This document shows positions 1-7,978 of a stretch of 33,577 nt of DNA, piece after piece; the stretch's first letter is position 1, and each line of letters starts with the position of its first letter. Source of the stretch: Nocardiopsis sp. MG754419 (lineage in GTDB: Bacteria > Actinomycetota > Actinomycetes > Streptosporangiales > Streptosporangiaceae); NCBI RefSeq assembly GCF_018207095.1, contig NZ_QOCZ01000045.1, positions 1 through 33,577 on the forward strand, read 5' to 3'. The position numbers and the translations under genes are program-made. Under the pieces are notes generated by a model. It did not search any database, had not been told where the DNA came from, and worked only from the letters and a program-made list of their open reading frames with translations.

Positions 1-1156
1 GCGCCACGGTCGGCGGAGCGGGGGGTGCCACCGGGCGGGGTGGTGGCACCGGGAACCGACCGCTCGTGAGCGCGTGCAGTTGTTCGGCGTGGGTGCCGCG
101 GCCCTCGTGCAGGACCCTCGGCAGCAGGTCGCCGAAGGCGTTGACCTCGCAGACCGTGAACCTGCGCCATCCCGGGGAGACCAGGAGGTCCACCCCGGCG
201 TGCAGGGTCGAGCCGAAGACCCCGGCCGCCGCCTCCGCGGTGTCCAGGGCCTCCCGCCAGGCGCGCGGCCCCATGCTCGCCCGCAGCGCGTCCACGTCGC
301 CGCGGGCGTTGCCCAGGTGCAGGTTGGTCAGGGGGGAACGTGAGGAGCGCACCACCACGTGCGTGGCCCGACCGGCGACCACCAGCACCCGCAGGTCCAC
401 CACACGGCCGTCCAAGCCCGCTTTGGGCAGCCACCGTTCCACGTGCAGACCGTCCGGGGCCAAGGCGTCCACGACCGCCGCCACCTCCGCGTCGGTCGTG
501 TACGTGCGCAGCCGGAGAGCGTTGTACAACGCCACCGCACCGTCCCGACCACGGGTGAGTTCGGCGGAGGTCACCGCCTTGACCCGGCCCCCCGAACCGG
601 TGGCCAGGGCGATCACCCCGGAGGCCGAGGAACCGTGCGCGGGCTTGACGAACACGCGGGGCATCCGCTGCTCGGCCATGCGTTCCCGCAGGGAGGCGTG
701 GTCGGTGACCGGCCCCGAGAGCGCCGGCGCCACCGGCACCCCGGCCGCGGCCAGACGCGCGTGGCACCGCCGTTTGTCGCACATGTCGACCAGGTCGGCC
801 GGGTCCTGCACGAGATGGGCCCCGGGTGTGGCGGCCACCATCCCGGCCAGGCGGTGCAGCGCGCGGACGAACCCACGGTGCTGGTCGGCGGTGCCCTCGG
901 CCCGGTACAGGTCCGGGTCGCGCGTCCACCCCCGCAGCAGGCGGGCCGTAGCGACGTCCTCGCCGGGGGAGTCCACTCTGACCAGGGCCCCCACGGGCAA
1001 CGTCGGCGTGGTCGACGGATCGGCCAACACGTGCCAGGGCAGCACCACCGGAGCCGGCCACCCGGCCTCGCGGGCGGCGTCCTCCAACAGGGCGCGGCGC
1101 CGGTTTCCGGGAACGCAGACCACGACCAGGGGTCGACCGGTCACGGCGGTGCTCAC
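1..1156 (-). CDS. STM4014-family ATP-grasp protein, partial (C-terminal end beyond the left edge)
   Basis: The reading frame starts at GTG 1156 and stays open to base 1, giving 385 residues and no stop. It resembles ATP-grasp ligases. A lysine in VFVKPAHGSSASG (K171) fits the ATP-binding strand, HVERWLPKAG lies near residues 239-247, DLRVLV near 254-259, and E337-V-N339 in CEVNAFGD fits the metal-binding strand. I recognise the protein as the family named after Salmonella STM4014. ATP-grasp enzymes usually join a carboxylate to an amine or thiol, but the substrate here is unknown. The GTG start overlaps the stop of the upstream leucine-rich-repeat gene as GTGA, so the two should be translationally coupled. 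In related genomes the same cluster also carries a sulfatase-like hydrolase and two radical SAM proteins, which would lie left of base 1. Family assignment is fairly sure; function is not known. Confidence 0.78.
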   Translation of the reverse strand, partial: MSTAVTGRPLVVVCVPGNRRRALLEDAAREAGWPAPVVLPWHVLADPSTTPTLPVGALVRVDSPGEDVATARLLRGWTRDPDLYRAEGTADQHRGFVRALHRLAGMVAATPGAHLVQDPADLVDMCDKRRCHARLAAAGVPVAPALSGPVTDHASLRERMAEQRMPRVFVKPAHGSSASGVIALATGSGGRVKAVTSAELTRGRDGAVALYNALRLRTYTTDAEVAAVVDALAPDGLHVERWLPKAGLDGRVVDLRVLVVAGRATHVVVRSSRSPLTNLHLGNARGDVDALRASMGPRAWREALDTAEAAAGVFGSTLHAGVDLLVSPGWRRFTVCEVNAFGDLLPRVLHEGRGTHAEQLHALTSGRFPVPPPRPVAPPAPPTVA

Positions 1157-2214
1157 TCGGTGACGGAGGGGTAGTGGACGTCGTCCCCGTCCCCGTAGTG
1201 CTCGGGCTCTCGCCGGTCGGCGAGGTCCACGACGACACCCGTGCCGGCGAAGGCGTCCCGCACCCGCGCGCTCTGCTCCTCCGACAGGTAGTGGTGGTGC
1301 AGGTCGAGGCTCTTCAGGTGGGACAGGGCGGGGACCGAGGCCAGCAGGTGGTCGACGTCCCGGCCGCGCAACGTCCCCATGGACAGGTCCACGGAGGTGA
1401 GGCGTTCGAGCAGGGGCGACGCGACCAGGGCGCGCAGCCACAGTCCGGTGTCCTGTGCGTTGCGCAGACCCAGATGCCGCAGGTGGGGGACGGTCGTGCC
1501 GGTCAGCAACGGCTCCAGGTCCGCGGGGGCGGCGTCACCGCCGTAGTGATCCACCCCCAGCCACAGCTCCAGGCTCTCCAGGGCGGGGAGCCCCGAGGAG
1601 GCGACCTCGCGCACGACGCGTCCGGGCAGTCCGCCGCTCTGCAGGGTGAGGGAGCGCAGTTCCGCGTGCTCGGGTACGCGCAGGGCCAGGATGCTCGCGC
1701 CCTGGTAGGTCTCGCCGACCCCACGCACGGTCAGTTCCCTCAGACGCGGATAGGCGGCCAGGAGGGGCGCCAGATCCGTCTGCTGGATCCAGGAGATCTC
1801 GTTCTCCTCGACCGTGATGTCGCCGAAGAACAGCGAACGCAGCCCCGGGAAGGCGGCGGCGTGCTCGACCAGGGCGTCCCGCACGACGGTGGAGGGGACG
1901 TCACTGCCGTCGTGCAGCCCCCAGTCACCGATCACCAGCGCGGTGACCCGTGCCGTGTCCACCTCGGCGACGAAACGGCGCAGGTACGGGGCGAAGTCCT
2001 CGGCCCCCGGCTCCAGCCGCAGGGCCCACGCCACCGCACCGGGGTCGGTGATGGCCCGCTCCATACGCTCCCGGTGCGGTGTGGAGGTCGGGGCCTCCTC
2101 GCCCGCGCGCCGGGCGTGCCACGTGGCCCTCTGGAGACGGTGCTCCTCGGCCCCCGCCGAGAGGAAGTCCACCACGGGCAGCCCCGCGTACTCGGTCAGG
2201 TGTTCGCTGATCAT
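1153..2214 (-). CDS. STM4015-family leucine-rich-repeat protein
   Basis: This is a 353-residue cytoplasmic protein with no signal peptide or membrane segment. It opens with a stretch around HLTEYAGLPVVDF and then runs into irregular leucine-rich repeats from about residue 120 to 330. Examples are PGLRSLFFGD, PRLRELTVRG, AELRSLTLQS, PALESLELWL, PHLRHLGLRN and SHLKSLDLHH. I match it to the family named after Salmonella STM4015. The ATG at 2214 is preceded by AAGGA at a normal distance. An in-frame ATG 39 bases upstream (2253) lacks such a site, so 2214 is preferred. A TAGACAT box at 2258-2252 could be the -10 element. The gene ends by overlapping the start of the ATP-grasp gene. Such repeats usually bind another protein, so it may present a substrate to its partner enzymes; that role is inference. 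Confidence 0.78.
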   Translation of the reverse strand: MISEHLTEYAGLPVVDFLSAGAEEHRLQRATWHARRAGEEAPTSTPHRERMERAITDPGAVAWALRLEPGAEDFAPYLRRFVAEVDTARVTALVIGDWGLHDGSDVPSTVVRDALVEHAAAFPGLRSLFFGDITVEENEISWIQQTDLAPLLAAYPRLRELTVRGVGETYQGASILALRVPEHAELRSLTLQSGGLPGRVVREVASSGLPALESLELWLGVDHYGGDAAPADLEPLLTGTTVPHLRHLGLRNAQDTGLWLRALVASPLLERLTSVDLSMGTLRGRDVDHLLASVPALSHLKSLDLHHHYLSEEQSARVRDAFAGTGVVVDLADRREPEHYGDGDDVHYPSVTE

Positions 2215-2520
2215 GCGTGCGTCCTTCGGGGAGGCGAGGGGTGTGTGCGACATGTCTAGCACCGCGTGGGGACACTCGTGGAGGCCGCCGGCCCCTCGAC
2301 ACCATCGCGACGCGGGATCGGTGTCGCCCGACGTGGCGGCGTGGCCCACCGCTCCGTGGGACCGGGGCGGGCGGCCCGACCGTGTCCCGGCGCCGCGGCC
2401 CCGCGGAGCCGGGCCGTACGCGCCCGCCGGGACGTCGGTGGACGGTGCGTTCCGCCGTGGCCTCCTTGACTCCGGGACCACTCAAAGGCTCAGACTGGAC
2501 TCGGACGTCAGGGGGCCGAC
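2215..2520. other. Divergent intergenic region
   Basis: This gap separates the minus-strand leucine-rich-repeat gene from the plus-strand methyltransferase series. It must hold promoters for both directions. The only box I can point to is TAGACAT on the minus strand at 2258-2252. No clear operator or small gene is visible. Confidence 0.4.
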
Positions 2521-3111
2521 ATGGACGAACGGACCCGGCGCGTGCGGGCCGAATGGGACCGCCTCGCCGGCACCTACGACCGGGGGGAACGGCTCCAGCG
2601 CCTGCTCCTCGGAGGCTCCCGGGAGCGACTGTGCGCGCGGGCCCGGGGACGGGTACTGGAGGTGGCCGTCGGCAGCGGACACGATCTTGCCTACTACCCC
2701 GACGGGGTGCAGCTGACCGGGGTCGACCTGAGCCCGGTGATGCTCGCCCGCGCCCGGGAGCGGGCCCGTCGACGGGGACTCCGGGTCCGCCTGGTGGAGG
2801 GGGACGCCCAGGACCTGCGGTTCGCCGACGCCTCCTTCGACACGGTGGTCTGCGCACTGTCGCTCTGCGTCATCCCCGACCAGCGTCGGGCACTGGAGCA
2901 GATGTGGCGGGTCCTGCGCCCCGGCGGTCTGCTCCTGTTGGTCGACCACATCGAGTACGCCCGATGGCCCGGGCGGCGACGCGAGGCGCGGAAGGAGCAC
3001 CCCCGACATCTACCCAGGTCGGTCGCCCGCGACGTGGGGTTCACGGTCGTCGAGCACGGACGGACCGGGCTCGGTCTGATCGAGTACGTGGTGGCCACCC
3101 GGGGGAGGTGA
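2521..3111 (+). CDS. Class I SAM-dependent methyltransferase (UbiE-like)
   Basis: The 196-residue protein has a Rossmann-type methyltransferase fold. Motif I is VLEVAVGSG at residues 45-53, the acidic SAM-ribose loop is TGVDLSP near 66-72, and GDAQDLRFADASFDTVV fits motifs II and III. A proline-glycine turn, LRPGG, follows. Size and motif spacing resemble UbiE- or phospholipid-N-methyltransferase-like enzymes, but the substrate cannot be read from the sequence. AGGGGG sits a normal distance before the ATG. The next plus-strand gene is another methyltransferase 60 bases downstream, followed by a phospholipase D protein, so a lipid or envelope substrate is possible but unproven. Confidence 0.85.
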   Translation: MDERTRRVRAEWDRLAGTYDRGERLQRLLLGGSRERLCARARGRVLEVAVGSGHDLAYYPDGVQLTGVDLSPVMLARARERARRRGLRVRLVEGDAQDLRFADASFDTVVCALSLCVIPDQRRALEQMWRVLRPGGLLLLVDHIEYARWPGRRREARKEHPRHLPRSVARDVGFTVVEHGRTGLGLIEYVVATRGR

Positions 3112-3171
3112 AGCGCGACCGTCACGGCGCTGCGGCGGGACAACTCCGGGGACCGGTGTGAAAGTGAGCTC

Positions 3172-3963
3172 ATGGCCACACACAGTGAACTGAGGGATTT
3201 CTGGGAGCACCGCCTCGAAGGCGACTGGACCGAGAGCGGCGTCGGCTACCGCGCCCTCGGCCGACCCTTCAACACCTGGATGTACAGGGTGCGGGAAGAG
3301 GTGTTCCTCCGCGAGGTCGGCCGACTCGACCTCGGCGGCGCGCGCGTACTCGACGCCGGCAGCGGCACCGGCTTCTACGTGGATCTGTGGGACCGGCTCG
3401 GCGCCGGTCGGATCACCGGCTGTGACATGACCGACGCCGCGGTGGAGCGTCTGCGCGGACGTTTCCCTCAGCACCGCTTCGTCCGTCAGGACGTCTCCGA
3501 GCTGGACGGTTTCGAGGACGCGAGCGTCGACGCCGCCTCCTGCATGGACGTGCTCTTCCACATCACCGACGACGACCGCTACGCGGCGGCCTTCCACAAC
3601 CTCGGTCGGGTGGTGCGCCCCGGGGGCACCCTCGTCCTCTCCGAGAACTGTCTGCAACGGCCCGAACAACGCGGCGAACACCAGGTCAACCGCACCCTGG
3701 AGACCATCACCTCGCTCGCCGACAAGGCCGGGTTCGACATCGTGCGGCGGGTGCCCATGCTCGTGTTGATGAACGCCCAGGTCGACGCCTCCCTGCCCTG
3801 GCGCAAGGTCTGGGGCGCGTTCCTGCGCGCCGTGACCGTCACCGCTCCCACCGGGTGGGCGGCCGGCGCCCTGCTCTACCGGGTGGACCGGCGGCTGGTC
3901 CGGGGCCGCCGCGAGAGCCCCACGACGGAACTGCTGGTGCTCCGCCGGCGCGAACGGGCCTGA
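3172..3963 (+). CDS. Class I SAM-dependent methyltransferase
   Basis: This 263-residue protein carries motif I as VLDAGSGTG at residues 59-67, an acidic loop at TGCDMTD, DVSELDGFEDASVDAASC for motifs II and III, and VVRPGGTLVLSEN after it. The first 50 residues, including WEHRLEGDW, look like the N-terminal cap found in small-molecule or lipid-glycan methyltransferases. GAAAGTGAG lies upstream of the ATG. It follows the first methyltransferase by 60 bases and is probably cotranscribed, but the two proteins differ in length and outer parts, so they need not share a substrate. No specific product is assigned. Confidence 0.85.
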   Translation: MATHSELRDFWEHRLEGDWTESGVGYRALGRPFNTWMYRVREEVFLREVGRLDLGGARVLDAGSGTGFYVDLWDRLGAGRITGCDMTDAAVERLRGRFPQHRFVRQDVSELDGFEDASVDAASCMDVLFHITDDDRYAAAFHNLGRVVRPGGTLVLSENCLQRPEQRGEHQVNRTLETITSLADKAGFDIVRRVPMLVLMNAQVDASLPWRKVWGAFLRAVTVTAPTGWAAGALLYRVDRRLVRGRRESPTTELLVLRRRERA

Positions 3964-4092
3964 CCGGCTTCTGCCAGGGCGGTTCGTGGCGGGCGTCGCG
4001 CGGTGGAGGGGGATACGGTTGGACCACGACCCGTGCCGCGCCGGGCCCGAGGGGAGGCCCACGGCAGACGGCCCGTTCCGGGAGGCGACCGC

Positions 4093-5331
4093 ATGCTGAG
4101 ACGCACCACCGTCATGACCTGGGTCCGACGAGGACTCCTGGGTCTGTTCGCGACCCAGGTCGCCGTGGTCGCGGCCCTCATCGGGGTCGACCAGTGGCGG
4201 AAGAGGGTCCGGCCCCACCGGGCGAACTTCCCCCGCAGCGAGCCCGCGTCGCTGCCGGTGGGCGACAACACCGCCACCGTCTACACCTACGGTGCCGACC
4301 TGTTCGAGGACATGCTCGCGGCCATCCGCGGGGCCCGACGGCGCATCCTCTTCGAGTCCTACATCGTCAAGTCCGACGCCGTGGGCCGGGAGTTCAAGGC
4401 CGCCCTGATCGAGGCGGCCGAGCGCGGCGTCGAGGTGTACGTCATCTACGACGGCTTCGCCAACCTGGTGGTGCCCCGCCGCTTCTTCGACTTCCCGCCC
4501 TCGGTGCGGGTTCTGCGCTACCCCGCGTTCCGCCCCGGGGTCCTGCTGCTCAACGTCCGCAAGTCCGGTCGCGACCACCGCAAGATCCTCACCGTGGACG
4601 GTGAGGTCGGCTTCGTGGGCGGTTTCAACGTCGGCGCCACCTACGCCATCGAGTGGCGTGACACCCACCTCAGGGTGGCCGGTCCGGCCGTGTGGGAGCT
4701 GGAGAACGCGTTCGTCGACTTCTGGAACGCGAACAAGGCCGCGCACGAACCCGAACTCGACGGACTCGGCGAGGCCGAGTGGGACTCGCGCATCCGGGTC
4801 CATCGCAACGTGCCCGAGTTGCTCATCTATCCGATCCGGGCGATGTTCCTGGAGGCCGTCGACCGCGCCAAGGACAAGGTGATCTTCACCCAGGCGTACT
4901 TCATCCCCGATCGGGAGCTGGCCAACGTGCTCGTCGAGGCGGCCGGTCGCGGGGTGGACGTCAACATCCTGGTCCCGGAGAACTCCAACCACGTCGTCGC
5001 CGACTGGATGGCCCGGGGCCGCTACTCCGAGCTGCTGCGCGGCGGGGTGCGGCTGTGGTTGTACCAAGACGCGATGGTGCACGCCAAGACCGCCACCATC
5101 GACGGCCGGTGGAGCACGATCGGTACCGCCAACGTGGACCGACTCAGCCTCACCGGCAACTACGAGATCAACGTGGAGCTCTTCGACGAGGGTGTGGCCA
5201 AGCACCTGGAGCGGGTCTTCGAGACCGATCTCACCAACGCCCGCGAACTCACCGAGGAGGCGTGGCGCGACCGCCCCTTCATGGCCAAGTTCAGCGAGAT
5301 CGTCCTGGCCCCCTGGCGGAACTTCCTCTGA
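4093..5331 (+). CDS. Phospholipase D-superfamily protein, cardiolipin synthase-like
   Basis: The 412-residue protein has one N-terminal membrane segment at about residues 14-35 and two HKD motifs. The first is H162-R-K164 with D169 (HRKILTVD), followed by GFVGGFN. The second is H330-A-K332 with D337 (HAKTATID), followed by GTANVD. Two HKD motifs plus a membrane anchor are typical of bacterial cardiolipin synthases, which join two phosphatidyl groups at the cytoplasmic membrane. Many actinobacteria also use a CDP-alcohol-type cardiolipin synthase, so other phospholipase D chemistry is possible. The ATG at 4093 has GGGAGG at good spacing. The open frame extends 90 bases further upstream without a better start. 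It is the last gene of the plus-strand run starting at 2521. Confidence 0.85.
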   Translation: MLRRTTVMTWVRRGLLGLFATQVAVVAALIGVDQWRKRVRPHRANFPRSEPASLPVGDNTATVYTYGADLFEDMLAAIRGARRRILFESYIVKSDAVGREFKAALIEAAERGVEVYVIYDGFANLVVPRRFFDFPPSVRVLRYPAFRPGVLLLNVRKSGRDHRKILTVDGEVGFVGGFNVGATYAIEWRDTHLRVAGPAVWELENAFVDFWNANKAAHEPELDGLGEAEWDSRIRVHRNVPELLIYPIRAMFLEAVDRAKDKVIFTQAYFIPDRELANVLVEAAGRGVDVNILVPENSNHVVADWMARGRYSELLRGGVRLWLYQDAMVHAKTATIDGRWSTIGTANVDRLSLTGNYEINVELFDEGVAKHLERVFETDLTNARELTEEAWRDRPFMAKFSEIVLAPWRNFL

Positions 5332-5644
5332 CCCCGCGGCGGTAGGGCGCCGGTCGTGCGCCACCGTCGAAGCGCCCGTGTGCGCGCTCGTCGTGCCCCC
5401 ATGTCCGGGCGGTCGTCCCCTGTGGTCACCCGCCGAGTCCCGCGTGCGCCGCACTGTCGCCCCCGCCGGGCGGCGCCGCGAACGGAGACGGGGCCGCCGT
5501 CGCCGGGTCAGGGGCGACGGAGCCCCACCCGATTCCCCACCGGGTCCTTCGTGTACGGGTGACCGCCGCGTGGAGCGGGGCGCCCTCGCCGAGGTCAGGG
5601 GCGGAAGCACCCGGTACCCTCGCCGGCGGTGTCACCCGGACGGC
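5332..5644. other. Gene-free stretch after the phospholipase D gene
   Basis: Open frames exist here on both strands, but they are proline- and arginine-rich, lack ribosome binding sites and look like chance frames in GC-rich DNA. No strong hairpin terminator for the upstream gene was found. Confidence 0.4.
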
Positions 5645-5887
5645 CTACGTGGGGAACGGCCTGCCTCCCCGCTCGTCCCCGGGGGCGAACCGAGGGAACG
5701 TGCGGGGAAAGAGCGTGTCCGGCTGCGTCCGGCGGGGGCGTGGCCCGCCCCAGTGCTGGGGGCCGGGCTGGGGGTCCCTGGTGAGCGCCGCCGCGATCGC
5801 CGAGGGCGAGCCTCCCCGGTGCCGCCCTCGCGCCCGGTCGTCCTCCTCCTCGATGTCGCGTTCGGTCGCCTCGTCTCCGTTCGCCAT
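5645..5887 (-). CDS. Possible small hypothetical protein (80 residues)
   Basis: The frame encodes 80 residues with an acidic, charged start (MANGDEATERDIEEEDDRAR), a short segment SPSAIAAAL and a proline- and arginine-rich end. A GGGGGTG stretch lies about six bases before the ATG. Third codon positions are almost all G or C, as in neighbouring real genes. No domain, membrane segment or signal peptide is visible and I do not recognise a family. A perfect 12-bp palindrome lies about 55 bases upstream of the start (5942-5953), where an operator could be. The call rests on codon pattern and a plausible ribosome binding site only. Confidence 0.38.
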   Translation of the reverse strand: MANGDEATERDIEEEDDRARGRHRGGSPSAIAAALTRDPQPGPQHWGGPRPRRTQPDTLFPRTFPRFAPGDERGGRPFPT

Positions 5888-5941
5888 CCGGTCACCCCCG
5901 TTCGACCCAGGTCCTGCACGTTCGGCCTGGTCGGCCGGGTT

Positions 5942-5953
5942 CCATGATCATGG
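5942..5953. repeat. Perfect 12-bp palindrome, possible operator
   Basis: CCATGATCATGG reads the same on both strands. It stands in otherwise unstructured intergenic DNA, upstream of the possible small gene at 5645-5887. A dimeric regulator could bind it, but no regulator gene is adjacent. Confidence 0.35.
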
Positions 5954-6256
5954 TCGAAGCGTCCGGAACACCGTCCCGACACGAGGGGAGCGCCAACTCG
6001 CCGGTCGATTCGCTCCCGGACGCGCCGGCCGGTCGGGCACGGGGTCGCGTCGCCGTGAGTGGGGCCCGAGGCCCCGGCGGCGTGGTGGCGGGGCCGGGTC
6101 CCCGGTCGGTGGGGGCGCTCGCGGGGATCCGTGGGGACGTCGGCGGGGCGTCGGTACGTCCGGCGCAGAGGGGGAGAGCGGCCACGGCGACACCCCGAGC
6201 GAGGAGGTGTTCGGGCACTTGTGGTGACTTGGTCAGGAATAGACTGAATCCTGGAA

Positions 6257-6309
6257 CGGCAAAACGGCGTGCACGCCACCCTTGGTCCACGGGTGACGCC
6301 CACGCCGTT
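6257..6309 (-). terminator. Terminator after tRNA-Arg
   Basis: On the minus strand, AACGGCGTG (6309-6301) pairs with CACGCCGTT (6271-6263). An inner CACCC/GGGTG stem lies between the arms, and TTTT (6264-6261) follows. It lies directly downstream of the tRNA gene. Confidence 0.6.
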
Positions 6310-6314
6310 CACTG

Positions 6315-6387
6315 CGGCCCCGGCAGGATTCGAACCTGCGGCACCCGCTTTAGGAGAGCGGTGCTCTATCCCCTGAGCTACGGAGCC
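6315..6387 (-). tRNA. tRNA-Arg (anticodon CCT, codon AGG)
   Basis: Read on the minus strand, the gene begins GGCTCCGTAGCTCAG and folds into a full cloverleaf. The acceptor arms are GGCTCCG and CGGGGCC with one G-U pair. The anticodon stem is CCGCT/AGCGG around the loop CTCCTAA, and the T arm is GCAGG-TTCGAAT-CCTGC. The discriminator base is G and the CCA end is not encoded. Confidence 0.95.
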
Positions 6388-6407
6388 ATGGCGGTCGCCA
6401 GGGACGG

Positions 6408-6436
6408 ATGTTACTCCGCCGCGGGGCCAAGCCTAA
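6408..6436 (-). promoter_or_regulatory. Possible promoter of tRNA-Arg
   Basis: On the minus strand, TAACAT (6413-6408) fits the TANNNT -10 pattern. TTAGGC (6436-6431) sits 17 bases upstream as a weak -35. The -10 box is about 20 bases before the mature tRNA. Confidence 0.4.
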
Positions 6437-6808
6437 CCCAGGATGGGCGTGCATGGGATGCCGATTGGTGTTCCCACGGTGCCGTGGGGGCACGCTGTGT
6501 GCGCGGCAGAGTACGCTGACCTACGATCGGTTGTCCTGGTGGCGGTGTGATGTTGTTCATGTCGCGTGTCGCGATGATGGCGATTTGAGCGCTACGGTCA
6601 CTGTGGGTCGATGGGCGTGACGGCCATCGGTACCCGATGACCAGGGCTTCCATGAAGGGTCGAGCGGAGCGCTCCGAACGGGAGCGGCTCGGTACCCGCG
6701 GCCGTGACCGCCGGGCGGAACGGTCCAGTGTGTCCGCATGTGGACTTGTAGTACGTTGCCATGCGGCCACGAGTCGATGTTCGAGGAAAAGCAGCCGGAG
6801 GATCATTC
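6437..6808. other. Gene-free stretch upstream of the carboxypeptidase gene
   Basis: No convincing gene is visible. I looked for a cyclic-di-AMP (ydaO-type) riboswitch, which often precedes cell-wall hydrolases in actinobacteria, and did not see its conserved core. A promoter for the downstream gene must lie here but no box stands out. Confidence 0.4.
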
Positions 6809-7918
6809 GTGCCGTTCACTTCTGATTCGGCGCGGCGCACGTCCCGCGTGCCGGGTAGCGGGGTGCTGTCCGCCCTGAGCCCGATGCATCGGGTCCGGAT
6901 GACGCAGGCGCTGACGCTCATCCTGGTCACCGCCCTGCTCGTCGTCCCGCTGCCGCCCACCGTCGTGGCGCCGGCCTCCGCCGAGGCCAGCCTGGAGGAC
7001 CTCCGGGAGAACGCGGAGAACGCCTCCCAGGAGTTGGAGGAGGCCACCGACGAGTTCGTCGAGCGTCAGGAGGCCCTGGAGTCCGCCCAGGAGGACCTGG
7101 TCGGTACGCTCCACGATCTCCAGCAGATCGAGGTCGACCTCGGTGAGATGCGCGAACCGCTCGCCCGGTTGGCCAGCACCATGTACCAGCAGCCCGAGGC
7201 CGGGGTGCTCGGCATCCTCGCCGCGGGCGACCTCGACGACGACCTCCAGACGCAGTCCTACGCGGCCAAGCTGTCCGAGGACAACCAGGCGCTCATCCAG
7301 GACGCCACGGACATGCGCGAGGAGCAGGTGGGGCTGGCGGGCGAGGCCCAGGAACTGCAGACCTTCACGCAGCTCGAACAGGCGGAGCTCTCCGCCCGGG
7401 TCGACGATCTGCGCGCCCAGTCCGAGGAGAGCACCAACGCGCTCACCGACGAGTTGGAGTCGCGCGGACTGGACCCCGACACCTTCATGGCCGCCGCCGA
7501 CTGCGACGCCTCGGCCGCGTCCAAGGCCGACGGCTACCCCAACGGACTGCTGCCCAAGGACTCGCTCTGCGAGTTGTACGACGGGCACTTCCTGAGAGCG
7601 GACGCCGCCAAGGCCTTCCTCGAACTCAACATGGAGCACGTCGAGGAGTTCGGCGAGAACATCTGCATCACCAGCTCCTACCGTGACCTGCCGAACCAGC
7701 ATCGCGTCTACGGCGAGGTGGCGCCCGGTTTCGCCGCGGTCCCGGGGACGAGTAACCACGGTCTAGGGCAGGCGATCGACCTCGGCTGCGGCATCCAGAA
7801 CTTCCGTTCCGAGAAATGGAACTGGATGGAGACCAACGGGGCCCGGTACGACTGGATCCACCCGGCGTGGGCCAAGTCCAGCCCGTTCGAACCCTGGCAC
7901 TGGGAGTACGAGGGCTGA
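6809..7918 (+). CDS. Exported D,D-carboxypeptidase of the VanY family with long coiled coil
   Basis: The 369-residue protein has a signal or anchor segment at about residues 32-58, a long glutamate- and glutamine-rich coiled coil at about 60-215, and a C-terminal VanY (peptidase M15) domain. The zinc site is visible as S315-N-H317-GLGQAI-D324 and P-W-H364-W-E. Such enzymes trim the terminal D-alanine of peptidoglycan stems outside the membrane. The GTG at 6809 is chosen because GGAGG lies seven bases before it; an upstream in-frame ATG at 6761 has no such site. The coiled coil resembles that of the cell-wall hydrolase partners RipC and FtsX-activated proteins, so a protein partner may control activity; that is inference. 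Confidence 0.9.
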   Translation: MPFTSDSARRTSRVPGSGVLSALSPMHRVRMTQALTLILVTALLVVPLPPTVVAPASAEASLEDLRENAENASQELEEATDEFVERQEALESAQEDLVGTLHDLQQIEVDLGEMREPLARLASTMYQQPEAGVLGILAAGDLDDDLQTQSYAAKLSEDNQALIQDATDMREEQVGLAGEAQELQTFTQLEQAELSARVDDLRAQSEESTNALTDELESRGLDPDTFMAAADCDASAASKADGYPNGLLPKDSLCELYDGHFLRADAAKAFLELNMEHVEEFGENICITSSYRDLPNQHRVYGEVAPGFAAVPGTSNHGLGQAIDLGCGIQNFRSEKWNWMETNGARYDWIHPAWAKSSPFEPWHWEYEG

Positions 7919-7935
7919 CCCTCGTGTCGAACCCG

Positions 7936-7961
7936 GAGGGCGGCCCCGCGGGGCCGCCCTC
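7936..7961. terminator. Bidirectional terminator between convergent genes
   Basis: GAGGGCGGCCCC and GGGGCCGCCCTC form a perfect 12-bp stem around GC. It lies between the ends of the carboxypeptidase gene and mscL, so it can serve both. Confidence 0.75.
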
Positions 7962-7978
7962 GCGCGTGCGGGGACCGG

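Noticed and set aside
66-1163. Open frames on the plus strand at the left edge
   Set aside because: They are shadows of the ATP-grasp gene on the minus strand, which has real motifs and runs off the edge.
2521-3963. The two methyltransferases as members of the STM4014/STM4015 cluster
   Set aside because: They are on the opposite strand and have no motif linking them to it; only adjacency suggests a link.
3010-5610. An 866-codon open frame on the minus strand
   Set aside because: It lies antisense to the clear methyltransferase and phospholipase D genes, has no recognisable domain and is a by-product of high GC3.
6437-6808. A cyclic-di-AMP riboswitch before the carboxypeptidase gene
   Set aside because: The conserved core sequences of that riboswitch are not present.
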